Positions 1 through 6,047 are shown, counted from the first letter of the stretch. The stretch: 6,047 nt of DNA from Actinomycetota bacterium (GCA_005883905.1 VAYD01000354.1:1-6047); one strand, 5' to 3'. Numbers and translations: made by a program. Notes: generated from the letters alone by a model not told the origin.

Positions 1-293
1 GACGCGATGCCGGCGGCGGCCAGCGAGGAGGCGCTGATCGCGAGCGCGATGCCGGCGCAGCCCCAGTGCAGCTCCTCCGCGTAGATCACGCCGAACTGGC
101 CGCCGTCGTCGGTCGCCATCCTCTGGATCAGGTCGAGACCGTGGAGACCGCGCCGGCGCGCCTCCAGGACGACGTCGTAGGGCACCTCCTGCGCGCGGTC
201 GTAGTACGCCGCGGCGGGCCGCATGACGTCGCGCGCAAAGGCGTGGCACGCGTCGCGAAAGGCGATCTGCTCGTCGGTGAGTCGAAATTCCAC
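1..293 (-). CDS. Acyl-CoA dehydrogenase, N-terminal part (runs off left edge)
   Basis: The minus strand read from a GTG at 293-291 gives 97 codons with no stop before the window edge. The protein begins M-E-F-R-L-T-D-E-Q and continues with F-R-D-A-C-H-A-F-A-R-D, then a region ending E-E-L-H-W-G-C-A-G-I. This is the usual opening of acyl-CoA dehydrogenases: the helical N-terminal domain that packs against the FAD and acyl-CoA site. The family performs flavin-dependent alpha,beta-desaturation of acyl-CoA thioesters in the cytoplasm. The FAD-binding middle domain and the catalytic base lie outside the window, so substrate class cannot be judged. GTG is chosen because the family typically starts a few residues before the LT-x-EQ motif and a GGAG lies about 9 nt upstream. 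The frame stays open upstream, so a longer start is not excluded. It is transcribed divergently from the lipoprotein gene. Confidence 0.88.
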   Translation of the reverse strand, partial: MEFRLTDEQIAFRDACHAFARDVMRPAAAYYDRAQEVPYDVVLEARRRGLHGLDLIQRMATDDGGQFGVIYAEELHWGCAGIALAISASSLAAAGIA

Positions 294-393
294 GTGTCTG
301 CGCTCCGGGTCGACTGACTGGTCGATCAATTCTAAAGCAGACGTCGGCGTTCAGTCGAGGCCTACCCGCTGCGCCGCCTCAGGTACCCCCGCT
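294..393. promoter_or_regulatory. Divergent intergenic region with candidate promoters
   Basis: This 100-bp gap separates two divergent genes and must hold both 5' ends unless they lie inside the genes. It is locally AT-richer around 325-337. For the minus-strand gene, TAGAAT (329-334) resembles a -10 box, with TCGACT (353-358) as a weak -35 at 18-bp spacing. This would place transcription start about 30 nt before the GTG. For the plus strand, TCTAAA (331-336) and TCGACT (310-315) are weaker and only 15 bp apart. A weak AGG at 381-383 could be the ribosome-binding site for the ATG at 394. The hexamers are matches by eye, not modelled. Confidence 0.4.
310..358. repeat. Inverted TCGAC/GTCGA motifs (possible operator)
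   Basis: TCGACTGA at 310-317 is exactly inverted as TCAGTCGA at 351-358, with 33 nt between the arms. In addition, TCGAC (310-314) and GTCGA (321-325) form a dyad with a 6-nt centre. The motif thus occurs three times in under 50 bp, in both orientations, across the divergent promoter region. Paired dyads in this position are common for regulators of acyl-CoA metabolism genes such as TetR-type repressors, but no regulator is encoded here and the half-sites are short in GC-rich DNA. Binding function is inference. Confidence 0.3.
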
Positions 394-1492
394 ATGGTCC
401 GCCGCCGCATGCGCCGAGCGACCGTGATCTGCCTCTGTCTCGCGGTCGCCGGCTGCGGCGGCAAGTCCTCGAGCAAGAACGCGCACCCGAACCTCGGCGC
501 CAAGGGCACGGACACGCAGGCCGCCCAGGGACTCGGGTTCCCGCAGGTCGCCACGAAGAACACGACGCGCGTCGGCGGCGCCGATCCGGTCGCGAACGCG
601 GCCGCGGTCGCGCAGGCGGTGTTCCCGAACGCGCATCCGGCTGCGGTCACGTTCGTCGACAGCGGCGACTGGCGCGCGGGGATCGCCGCGTCGGCGCTGT
701 TCGCCAAGCCGGTCGGCGCGCCGATCCTGCTGAGCGACGGCACCTCGCTGCCCGGGGCGTCGAGCTCGGCGCTCCAGTCGCTGGCGCCGACGGGCTCCAA
801 GGCGGCGGGCGGGGCCCAGATCATCCGGATCGGCGACGTCGCGCAAGCGAACGGCAGGAAGACCACCGACGTCAAGGGCGCCAACCCGTTCGCGCTCGCC
901 CGCGCGATCGACGCGTTCCTGGCGGCGACCCGCGGCAAGTCCTCCGACCGCGTGATCGTGGCGTCCGCCGACGACGCGCCCTTCGCGATGCCGGCCGCCG
1001 GGTACGCGGCCAAGAGCGGCGACCCGGTGCTGTTCGCGACCAAGGACACGCTGCCGCCCGACACGCGCACCGCGCTGAAGGCCCACCAGCAGCCGAAGAT
1101 CTACGTACTCGGCCCCACCAGTGTGATTGGGGCCAAGGTCGAGAGCCAGCTGCGCAAGCTCGGCAAGGTGACGCGCATCGAAGGGCCCGATCCGGCGCAG
1201 AACGCGATCGCGTTCGCGCGCTTCAGCGACGGCGGCTTCGGGTGGGGCATCGTCGACCCCGGCCATGGCCTCGTGTTCACCTCGCAGGGCGCCGATCCGC
1301 AGACGGCGGCCGCCGCGGCGCCGCTCTCGGGGAGCGGGCAATACGGCCCGCTACGCGAAGGACCCGGTACGCGGGGTCTACAATCACGGCTGGATCGTCG
1401 GCGACGAGACCGCAGTGTCGATCGCCGCGCAGTCGCAGATCGACCGCCTGCTGGAGATCGCCCCCATCACCACGAAGAACCAGAGCCGTTGA
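394..1492 (+). pseudogene. Lipoprotein with cell-wall-binding type 2 repeats, disrupted by frameshift
   Basis: The start ATG at 394 gives an arginine-rich n-region, a short hydrophobic stretch and the lipobox V-A-G-C with the lipidated cysteine at residue 21; an ATG at 409 would also fit. After a polar linker come repeats resembling cell wall binding repeat 2 (PF04122 type): repeat 1 about residues 58-150, repeat 2 about 157-250, repeat 3 from about 259. Frame 1 is convincing to residue 320 (nt 1353). Repeat-like coding then resumes in frame 2 from about 1349, reading YAKDPVRGVYNHGWIVGDE and ending at TGA 1490-1492. The join skips the segment that repeats 1 and 2 have between their P-[IV]-L strand and the next hydrophobic strand, so a deletion of 3n+2 bases is more likely than a single-base slip. 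It may be a true pseudogene or an assembly error. The intact protein would be anchored to the membrane and bind the wall. It is the first gene of the plus-strand run. Confidence 0.75.
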
Positions 1493-1761
1493 GCCAGGCA
1501 GAGCTTCCCGAGCGCCTTGGGCCGCAGCACGAGGTCAGCGTCGAGGACGTGCGTCAGCTGATGGGCGCGTCCACCCCCCACTTCGCGCTGCAGATCCGCA
1601 ACCGCATCGCGCGGCTGATCGCCAGCCTGCCGGCGGACCATCCGGCGCGCGTCGAAGGCGAGCGCGAGATCGAGCGGCTGACCAACCTGGGCTACAGCGG
1701 CGAGGTGCGCGGGCACGAGGCCGAAGAGGGGCTGCCGCCGCTCCCGTCCGTCGCAGGGTGA
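1489..1761 (+). CDS. Conserved-looking hypothetical protein, 90 aa
   Basis: I do not recognise a named family. The TTG at 1489 overlaps the lipoprotein stop as TTGA, and the protein ends at TGA 1759-1761. It is soluble and charged, with no signal peptide or membrane segment. It reads M-S-Q-A-E-L-P-E-R-L-G-P-Q-H-E-V-S, then a helical core containing V-R-Q-L-M-G-A-S-T-P-H-F and R-N-R-I-A-R-L-I, and a Glu/Arg-rich tail ending E-G-L-P-P-L-P-S-V-A-G. An ATG at 1561 is an alternative start, but it would discard 24 residues that look coding and would lose the overlap seen at every other junction. Its frame is the same as the upstream lipoprotein's frame 1, so after the upstream frameshift the two appear as one ORF. 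A small helical accessory or regulatory protein is possible; function is unknown. Confidence 0.7.
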   Translation: MSQAELPERLGPQHEVSVEDVRQLMGASTPHFALQIRNRIARLIASLPADHPARVEGEREIERLTNLGYSGEVRGHEAEEGLPPLPSVAG

Positions 1762-2540
1762 GCGGGCAGGCGCCGCCCGCCTCTGCGCTTGAGCGCGCGC
1801 TGCCGCTGCTCGATGCGGACGCCCGGCCGCAGCGTTTCGCCGTCCCGCGCGGCTACCTGGACCTGCTCGGCGGCATCGACGTCGAGTCGACCGGCACCGC
1901 GTTCGACCTGATGAACACCGGTCTCGTGCCGCGCATCTACGAGCGCTACTGGCGCCCGGGGCTCGGCCGGGTGGCGAAGGGCGTGCTCGGGCCGTCGATG
2001 CGCGACGAGCACCGGATCGCGCGGCTGCTGCTCGGGCTGACGCCCGGCGACGGCGTGCTCGACGTTGCGTGCGGGCCGGGCAACTTCACGCGCGACTTCG
2101 CGCGCGTCGTGGCCGCGGACGGGCTCGCGGTCGGGATCGACGCCTCGACGACGATGCTCGAGCGCGCCGTGCGCGACACGCCGCCGGCCGAGTTCCCCGC
2201 GGCGGCGTACATCCGCGGCAACGCGGTCGAGCTGCCGTTCCGCGATCACAGCTTCGACGCCGTCTGCTGCTTCGCGGCGCTGCACTTCTTCGACGACCCG
2301 TTCCGCGCGCTGGACCACATGACGCGCGTGCTGACGCCCGGCGGGCGGATCGCGATCCTCACGAGCTGCCGGCTGCGCACGCCGCTGCCGCGGACGATCG
2401 ACGGCCTGCTCGGCGCGCGCTCGGGGCAGCGGATGTTCGAGCGCGACGAAATCACCGGGGCGCTGGAGGAGCGCGGCTTCAAGGACGTGCGCCAGCGGAT
2501 CAGCGGGCTCGCGCAGTTCGTCGGGGGGCGGCTGCGTTGA
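1758..2540 (+). CDS. Class I SAM-dependent methyltransferase
   Basis: This 260-aa protein starts at GTG 1758, which overlaps the previous stop as GTGA. The N-terminal segment (about residues 30-90) includes VPRIYERYWRP and precedes a Rossmann-like methyltransferase fold. Motif I is VLDVACGPGNFTRDFA at about residues 100-115, the S-adenosylmethionine glycine loop. The acidic residue ending strand 2 is D128 in G-I-D-A-S. GNAVELPFRDHSFDAV (about 155-170) supplies the adenine-contacting and motif IV region, and VLTPGGRIAIL the post-motif. It belongs with the Methyltransf_11/UbiE-like group, which methylates small molecules, lipids or quinones in the cytoplasm. The acceptor cannot be read from the sequence. 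It lies between the 90-aa protein and xseA, overlapping both by 4 bp. No frame damage is seen. Confidence 0.9.
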   Translation: MSGQAPPASALERALPLLDADARPQRFAVPRGYLDLLGGIDVESTGTAFDLMNTGLVPRIYERYWRPGLGRVAKGVLGPSMRDEHRIARLLLGLTPGDGVLDVACGPGNFTRDFARVVAADGLAVGIDASTTMLERAVRDTPPAEFPAAAYIRGNAVELPFRDHSFDAVCCFAALHFFDDPFRALDHMTRVLTPGGRIAILTSCRLRTPLPRTIDGLLGARSGQRMFERDEITGALEERGFKDVRQRISGLAQFVGGRLR

Positions 2541-3847
2541 GCGAGCAGCTGCGGCCCGAGGGCATCGAGGGGGTCGACTTCAAGGGGCCCTACGCCGTGG
2601 GCGCCTACGCGAAGTTCCTGCAGGGACGGATGCGCGACGTCGCGCGGGTGCAGGTCTTCGGCGAGGTCTTCAACATGCGCCGCAGCCGCGGCGCGAAGGT
2701 CTACTTCGAGCTGCGCGACGGCGACGGCGCGCTGCCGTGCTCGATGTGGCGCACGGACTTCGAGCAGCTCGGGCTCGCCGCGGACGCCGTCGTCGACGGC
2801 GCCCAGATCGTTGTCGCGGGCGGGCCGGACTACTACCCGGGCAGCCGCACGTCGTCGCCGTCGTTCTCGTTCCACGTGACCGGCGTGCGCGTCGCGGGCG
2901 AGGGCGACCTGCTGGCGCAGCTCGACCGGCTGCGCAAGGCGCTGCACTCCGAGGGGCTGTTCGAGCCGCAGAAGCGGCTGCACCGGCCGGTGCTGCCGCG
3001 CACGATCGGCGTGGTCACCGGCGAGGGCGGCAAGGCGCGCGACGACGTGCTCGCAGGGCTGCGCCGGCGGGGTTGGGGCGGGCGCGTGGTGTGGGCGTTC
3101 GCGCCGGTCCAGGACCGCCACGCGGCGCCGCGGATCACGCAGGCGCTGCAGGACCTCGCGGCTGTCGACGAGGTCGAGGTGATCGTCGTGGCGCGCGGCG
3201 GCGGCTCGCTCGCCGACCTGTTCGCGTTCTGCGACGAGACGCTGTGCCGGACGGTCGCGATGCTGCGCTTGCCGGTGACGTCGGTCGGCCATCACACCGA
3301 CCGCACGCTGATCGACGACGTCGCGGCGGTGTCGTGCTCGACCCCGACGCACGCCGCAGAATCCGCGGTGCCGCTGCACTGCGGCGAGGCGCGCGCCTCG
3401 GCCGCGCGCTGCGCGGGCGCGCTGCAGCGTCATGGCCGCCACGCGGTCGTGGTACGAGCGCGTGCGCTGGCGCAGCTGTCGCGGGCGCCGGCCGAGCACG
3501 TGGCGCGCCACCGCGGGCGCCTGCACCAGTGGCTGCGCGAGATCCGCGCCGCCGGGCGGCGCGGCTGCGAGCGCCGGCGCCGCGACATCCAGACGCGGGC
3601 GGTCGTGCTGAACCGCAAGGTCGGCGCGGCCCGCGGGCCCGAGGCCGAGGCGCGGCGCGGCCGGCTCGAGTCGCTGACGGCGGCGATCGCGGCACACGAC
3701 CCGCAGCGGGTCGTCGCGCGCGGCTACGCGATGGTCGAGGACCGCGCGGGCGAGGTCGTGACAACCGCGGCCGCGGCGCGTGCGGCGCGCGACGTGCGGC
3801 TGCGCTTCAGCGACGCCGACGTGGATGCGAGGATCCAGGAGCAGTGA
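2537..3847 (+). CDS. xseA: Exodeoxyribonuclease VII large subunit
   Basis: This 436-aa protein starts at TTG 2537, overlapping the methyltransferase stop as TTGA; E. coli XseA is of similar length (about 456 aa). XseA is the catalytic subunit of the single-strand-specific exonuclease that degrades DNA to short oligonucleotides. An N-terminal OB-fold (about residues 18-115) binds single-stranded DNA. The nuclease domain shows GVVTGEGGKARDD (158-170), ARGGGSLADLFAFCDE (219-234), S-V-G-H-H-T-D (249-255) and T-P-T-H-A-A-E (269-275). An arginine-rich helical region (about 280-385), where family members form the coiled coil that holds XseB, is followed by a small terminal domain with R-V-V-A-R-G-Y-A. 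Two positions differ from the commonest form: the SPTG-like loop is replaced by TGEGG, and the usual GHE is GHH. The xseB gene follows directly, supporting a working enzyme. Confidence 0.96.
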   Translation: MSEQLRPEGIEGVDFKGPYAVGAYAKFLQGRMRDVARVQVFGEVFNMRRSRGAKVYFELRDGDGALPCSMWRTDFEQLGLAADAVVDGAQIVVAGGPDYYPGSRTSSPSFSFHVTGVRVAGEGDLLAQLDRLRKALHSEGLFEPQKRLHRPVLPRTIGVVTGEGGKARDDVLAGLRRRGWGGRVVWAFAPVQDRHAAPRITQALQDLAAVDEVEVIVVARGGGSLADLFAFCDETLCRTVAMLRLPVTSVGHHTDRTLIDDVAAVSCSTPTHAAESAVPLHCGEARASAARCAGALQRHGRHAVVVRARALAQLSRAPAEHVARHRGRLHQWLREIRAAGRRGCERRRRDIQTRAVVLNRKVGAARGPEAEARRGRLESLTAAIAAHDPQRVVARGYAMVEDRAGEVVTTAAAARAARDVRLRFSDADVDARIQEQ

Positions 3848-4080
3848 ACGAGACGACGCAGCACACGTACGAGACCGCGACCGCGCGGATCGAGGAGATC
3901 ATCCGCCGCCTGGACTCGGGCGAGGCCGGCCTGCGCGAGACGCTCGACCTCTGCAAGGAGGGCCGCGAGCTCGTGGAGTTCTGCGCGGCTGAGCTCGACG
4001 CGGTCGGCCAGGGGCTGGAGGAGCTGCGGCTCGACGAGCTGGTGGCGCGGTTGGAGCAGCGACCGACCGAGGGTTCATGA
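3844..4080 (+). CDS. xseB: Exodeoxyribonuclease VII small subunit
   Basis: This 78-aa protein starts at GTG 3844, overlapping the xseA stop as GTGA, and ends at TGA 4078-4080. It matches the small-subunit family in length (E. coli about 80 aa) and pattern. An N-terminal helix carries I-E-E-I-I-R-R-L-D-S-G-E, followed by L-R-E-T-L-D-L-C-K-E-G and a long second helix ending in the leucine- and glutamate-rich L-E-E-L-R-L-D-E-L-V-A-R-L-E. The two helices form a hairpin; several copies wrap around the XseA coiled coil and are needed for stable, active enzyme. The direct coupling to xseA should help keep subunit supply matched. Confidence 0.96.
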   Translation: MNETTQHTYETATARIEEIIRRLDSGEAGLRETLDLCKEGRELVEFCAAELDAVGQGLEELRLDELVARLEQRPTEGS

Positions 4081-5126
4081 CGGTCCTCGGCGCGCTCGGC
4101 AAGCTGCCCTTGCACATCGAGGGCTACGAGCTCGAGCGCCTGCAGCGCGATGTCTCCAGCGACTTCACGCGCGTGTCGACGCACATCCACCTGCACGGCG
4201 ACGGCGAGGAGGGCATCGGCGAGGACGTCACCTACGACGCCGAGGACCAGGACGTCCTGCAGGAGGCCGGGGCGATCCAGCCGCTCGACGGCAAATGGAC
4301 CCTCGACGCCTTCTGCGACCACGTCGAGCAGCTGAATCTCTGGCCGCGCCCGGCGCTGCGCCCCGCGAGCGTGCTCTACCGGCGGTGGGCGTACGAGTCG
4401 GCGGCGCTGGACCTCGCGTTGCGCCAGAACGGCATGTCGCTGCACGAGGCGCTCGGCCGCGAGCCGAAGCCCGTGACGTTCGTGGTGTCGCTGCGGCTGG
4501 GCAAGCCGCCGACGATGGAGCCGATCGAGCACCGGCTGGCGCGCTACCCGGGGTTGAAGTTCAAGCTCGACCCGGTCTCGGAGTGGGACGAGGACCTGAT
4601 CGCGGCGCTCGTGGAGACCGGCGCGGTCGACAGCGTCGACTTCAAGGGCATGTACGTCGGCTCGATCGTCGACCAGCCCGCCGACCCCGTGCTCTACCGG
4701 CGGGTGGTCGAGGCGTTCCCGGACGCGTGGATCGAGGACCCGAAACTGACCCCGGAGACCGAGGCGATCCTCGCGGACGCGCGCGACCGGATCACGTGGG
4801 ACGCGATCATCCACACGGTCGACGACGTGAAGGCGCTGCCGTTCTCGCCGAAGATGATCAACGTCAAGCCGTCGCGCGCCGGCGGGCTCCGGCCGCAGTT
4901 CGAGCTCAACCGCTACTGCGAGGAGCACGGCATCGAGCGCTACGGCGGCGGCCAGTTCGAGCTCGGGGTCGGCCGCGGCCAGATCCAGTACCTGGCTTCG
5001 ATCTTCCACCCGGACACGCCCAACGACGTCGCGCCCGGCGGCTACAACGACGTCGACCCGGTCGACGGCCTGCCGGCGAGCCCGCTGTCCGTGCAGGCAC
5101 ATCAGACCGGCTTCCGGTGGGGGTAG
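4077..5126 (+). CDS. Enolase-superfamily enzyme (muconate lactonizing enzyme-like)
   Basis: This 349-aa protein starts at ATG 4077, overlapping the xseB stop as ATGA. The N-terminal capping domain (about 1-130) includes G-I-G-E-D-V-T-Y-D. The barrel domain carries the expected catalytic set: K-F-K (K161, K163) on the second strand; probable metal ligands D188 (VDFKG), E220 (I-E-D-P) and D242 (T-W-D-A); and K264 in INVKPSRAGGL on the sixth strand. A KxK pair with a sixth-strand lysine is typical of the muconate lactonizing enzyme subgroup, including cycloisomerases, o-succinylbenzoate synthases and dipeptide epimerases. They abstract a proton alpha to a carboxylate with Mg2+ support. The C-terminal stretch with YGGGQFELGVGRGQ and HPDTPNDVAPGGYN is unusual enough that no substrate can be assigned. 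Ligand numbering is by motif, not alignment. No menaquinone or aromatic-degradation genes are nearby. It is the last gene of the overlapping run. Confidence 0.82.
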   Translation: MTVLGALGKLPLHIEGYELERLQRDVSSDFTRVSTHIHLHGDGEEGIGEDVTYDAEDQDVLQEAGAIQPLDGKWTLDAFCDHVEQLNLWPRPALRPASVLYRRWAYESAALDLALRQNGMSLHEALGREPKPVTFVVSLRLGKPPTMEPIEHRLARYPGLKFKLDPVSEWDEDLIAALVETGAVDSVDFKGMYVGSIVDQPADPVLYRRVVEAFPDAWIEDPKLTPETEAILADARDRITWDAIIHTVDDVKALPFSPKMINVKPSRAGGLRPQFELNRYCEEHGIERYGGGQFELGVGRGQIQYLASIFHPDTPNDVAPGGYNDVDPVDGLPASPLSVQAHQTGFRWG

Positions 5127-5164
5127 CGCAGCTTCGGCGCCACAAGCGTGTTGGATGTCCGCAG

Positions 5165-6047
5165 ATGCGCCGCGCCTGCCTTGCCATGCTCGCCTGCCTG
5201 CTGGCACCTCCAGCGGCGCAGGCGGCGAAGGACCCTGTCCTCACCACCCTGAGCCAGATCGAGAGCCGCGGCGGCGCCGCCGCGGCGGACGCCCAGGGCT
5301 GGCGCGACGACTACACCAGGGGGAAGGTCGCGGCGCGCAAGCTGGGCGGGGCGCCGCAGGCGAACATCCGCGGCGTCCTGTCGAACCTGAGGTCGCTGGC
5401 CGAGCGCAAGCTGCTCGGCTCGCGCGGCTACCCGGCGTTCCTGATCCTGGAGCGCAACCTCGAGTGGTTCTACGACGACCGGCGCAGCGCGCCCGCGTAC
5501 GGGACGCGCACGACGTTCGAGGGCTCGGAGCTGATATGGCAGTTCTACCCCGGCAGCGGCTGGCAGCTGCAGCCGCTGGCGAACTTCGGGCGGCTCAACG
5601 GTCTGCTGAAGCTGAAGAAACCGGCGGCCGGCCGGCTGGAGAAGTTCGCTGACGACATGCTCACCACCGGTGTGCAGCGGCGCGGCTCGCTGGCGTTCGA
5701 GTACTACTTCCCCTGGTCCGGCGGCGCGCCCGGATGGATCTCCGGGATGGCGACCGCGACTGGGATGCAGGCGTTCGCCAATCTCGGCGCGCGCGACGGC
5801 GACGCGCGCTACACGGACGCGGCGCGCTCGATGATCGGCGTGTTCAAGACGCCGCCGCCGTGGGGCGTCAGCGTGCAGGGGCCGGCGGGGCCGAGCTTCC
5901 TGCTGTACTCGCAGTCGCCGAACGTGCTGGTCGGCAACGGCATCGCGCAGGCACTGATCGCGCTGGACAACTACCGCGCGACGACCGGCGACGCCGACGC
6001 CACGGCGCTCGTCGACGCGGCGCTCGCCGAGGCGAGGCGGCTGCTGC
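5165..6047 (+). CDS. Secreted D-glucuronyl C5-epimerase-like protein (runs off right edge)
   Basis: The frame is open from ATG 5165 to the window end: 294 codons, no stop. The start has a GGA (5153-5155) 9 nt upstream and opens a clear signal peptide, M-R-R then a hydrophobic core with A-Q-A near residues 18-20 as the likely cleavage site. The lack of a lipobox suggests release by signal peptidase I. The mature part has YPAFLILERNLEWFYDD, FEGSELIWQFYPGSGWQLQP, FEYYFPWSGGAPGWISGMA and YSQSPNVLVGNGIAQALIAL. Aromatic motifs at the ends of paired helices suggest an alpha/alpha-toroid fold like the C-terminal domain of D-glucuronyl C5-epimerases (PF06662 type), which convert glucuronate to iduronate units in a polysaccharide. 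Catalytic residues were not verified, and a lyase or glycosidase with the same fold is possible. An overlapping ATG at 5155 is in another frame. It is 38 bp after the previous gene and may share its transcript. Confidence 0.68.
   Translation, partial: MRRACLAMLACLLAPPAAQAAKDPVLTTLSQIESRGGAAAADAQGWRDDYTRGKVAARKLGGAPQANIRGVLSNLRSLAERKLLGSRGYPAFLILERNLEWFYDDRRSAPAYGTRTTFEGSELIWQFYPGSGWQLQPLANFGRLNGLLKLKKPAAGRLEKFADDMLTTGVQRRGSLAFEYYFPWSGGAPGWISGMATATGMQAFANLGARDGDARYTDAARSMIGVFKTPPPWGVSVQGPAGPSFLLYSQSPNVLVGNGIAQALIALDNYRATTGDADATALVDAALAEARRLL

Noticed and set aside
66..317. 83-aa plus-strand ORF
   Set aside because: It is antisense to a clear acyl-CoA dehydrogenase N-terminus.
379..1341. 320-aa and 239-aa minus-strand ORFs over the lipoprotein
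   Set aside because: Arg/Gly-rich or Ala/Ser/Pro-rich translations without domains. The plus strand carries a lipobox and repeats.
1340..1360. Programmed ribosomal frameshift
   Set aside because: There is no slippery heptamer or clear stimulatory structure, and the join also lacks a repeat segment, which slippage would not explain.
223..1761. Single 512-aa plus-strand ORF spanning lipoprotein and small protein
   Set aside because: The first 57 codons precede the lipoprotein signal peptide and partly overlap the acyl-CoA dehydrogenase on the other strand. The part after 1353 is out of frame until 1489. It is a product of the frameshift, not one gene.
2246..3697. 483-aa minus-strand ORF
   Set aside because: It is antisense to the methyltransferase and xseA, Arg/Ala-rich with no recognisable motif.
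2737..3843. Upstream extension of the xseB frame
   Set aside because: It is an open frame through xseA with low-complexity Ala/Arg-rich translation. The family match begins only at GTG 3844.
5127..5164. Terminator or promoter between the enolase-like and epimerase-like genes
   Set aside because: No GC-rich stem of useful length followed by a T-run, and no convincing -10/-35 pair, is visible in the 38 bp.
3807..5207. 466-aa minus-strand ORF
   Set aside because: It is antisense to xseB and the enolase-like gene, whose motifs are clear. Its low-complexity R/L/V/D-rich composition is typical of antisense frames in GC-rich DNA.
5155..5652. 165-aa plus-strand ORF starting at ATG 5155
   Set aside because: It is out of frame with the signal peptide and epimerase-like motifs read from 5165. 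Its own translation is low-complexity.

Overview
The window is very GC-rich DNA, with G or C at most third codon positions, GTG and TTG used freely as starts, and almost no intergenic space. Together with the protein types (cell-wall-binding-repeat lipoprotein, actinobacterial-style XseA, a secreted glucuronyl-epimerase-like protein) this suggests a high-GC actinobacterium, most likely of the Thermoleophilia/Solirubrobacterales lineage. The lineage is inferred from gene character; no marker gene is present.

Layout: (1) 1-293, minus strand: N-terminal part of an acyl-CoA dehydrogenase running off the left edge. (2) 294-393: a 100-bp divergent intergenic region with inverted TCGAC/GTCGA motifs and weak promoter-like hexamers for both directions. 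(3) 394-5126, plus strand: a compact six-gene run, namely a cell-wall-binding-repeat lipoprotein (broken by a frameshift and probable deletion near 1350), a 90-aa uncharacterised protein, a class I SAM methyltransferase, xseA, xseB, and an enolase-superfamily enzyme of the muconate-lactonizing type. Each of the five junctions is a 4-bp stop/start overlap (TTGA, GTGA, TTGA, GTGA, ATGA), so the run is probably one translationally coupled transcript. (4) 5127-5164: a 38-bp gap without a visible terminator. (5) 5165-6047: a secreted D-glucuronyl C5-epimerase-like protein running off the right edge.

How the genes relate: XseA and XseB are the two subunits of exodeoxyribonuclease VII. The others have no evident shared pathway with it, and the operon looks like a mix of housekeeping and envelope functions. 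The most notable observation is the lesion in the lipoprotein gene. The third wall-binding repeat lacks its middle, the reading frame moves from frame 1 to frame 2, and the unshifted frame runs without a stop into the next gene, giving a false single ORF to 1761. I see no CRISPR array, transposase, tRNA or rRNA. No clearly novel defence or mobile system is visible.
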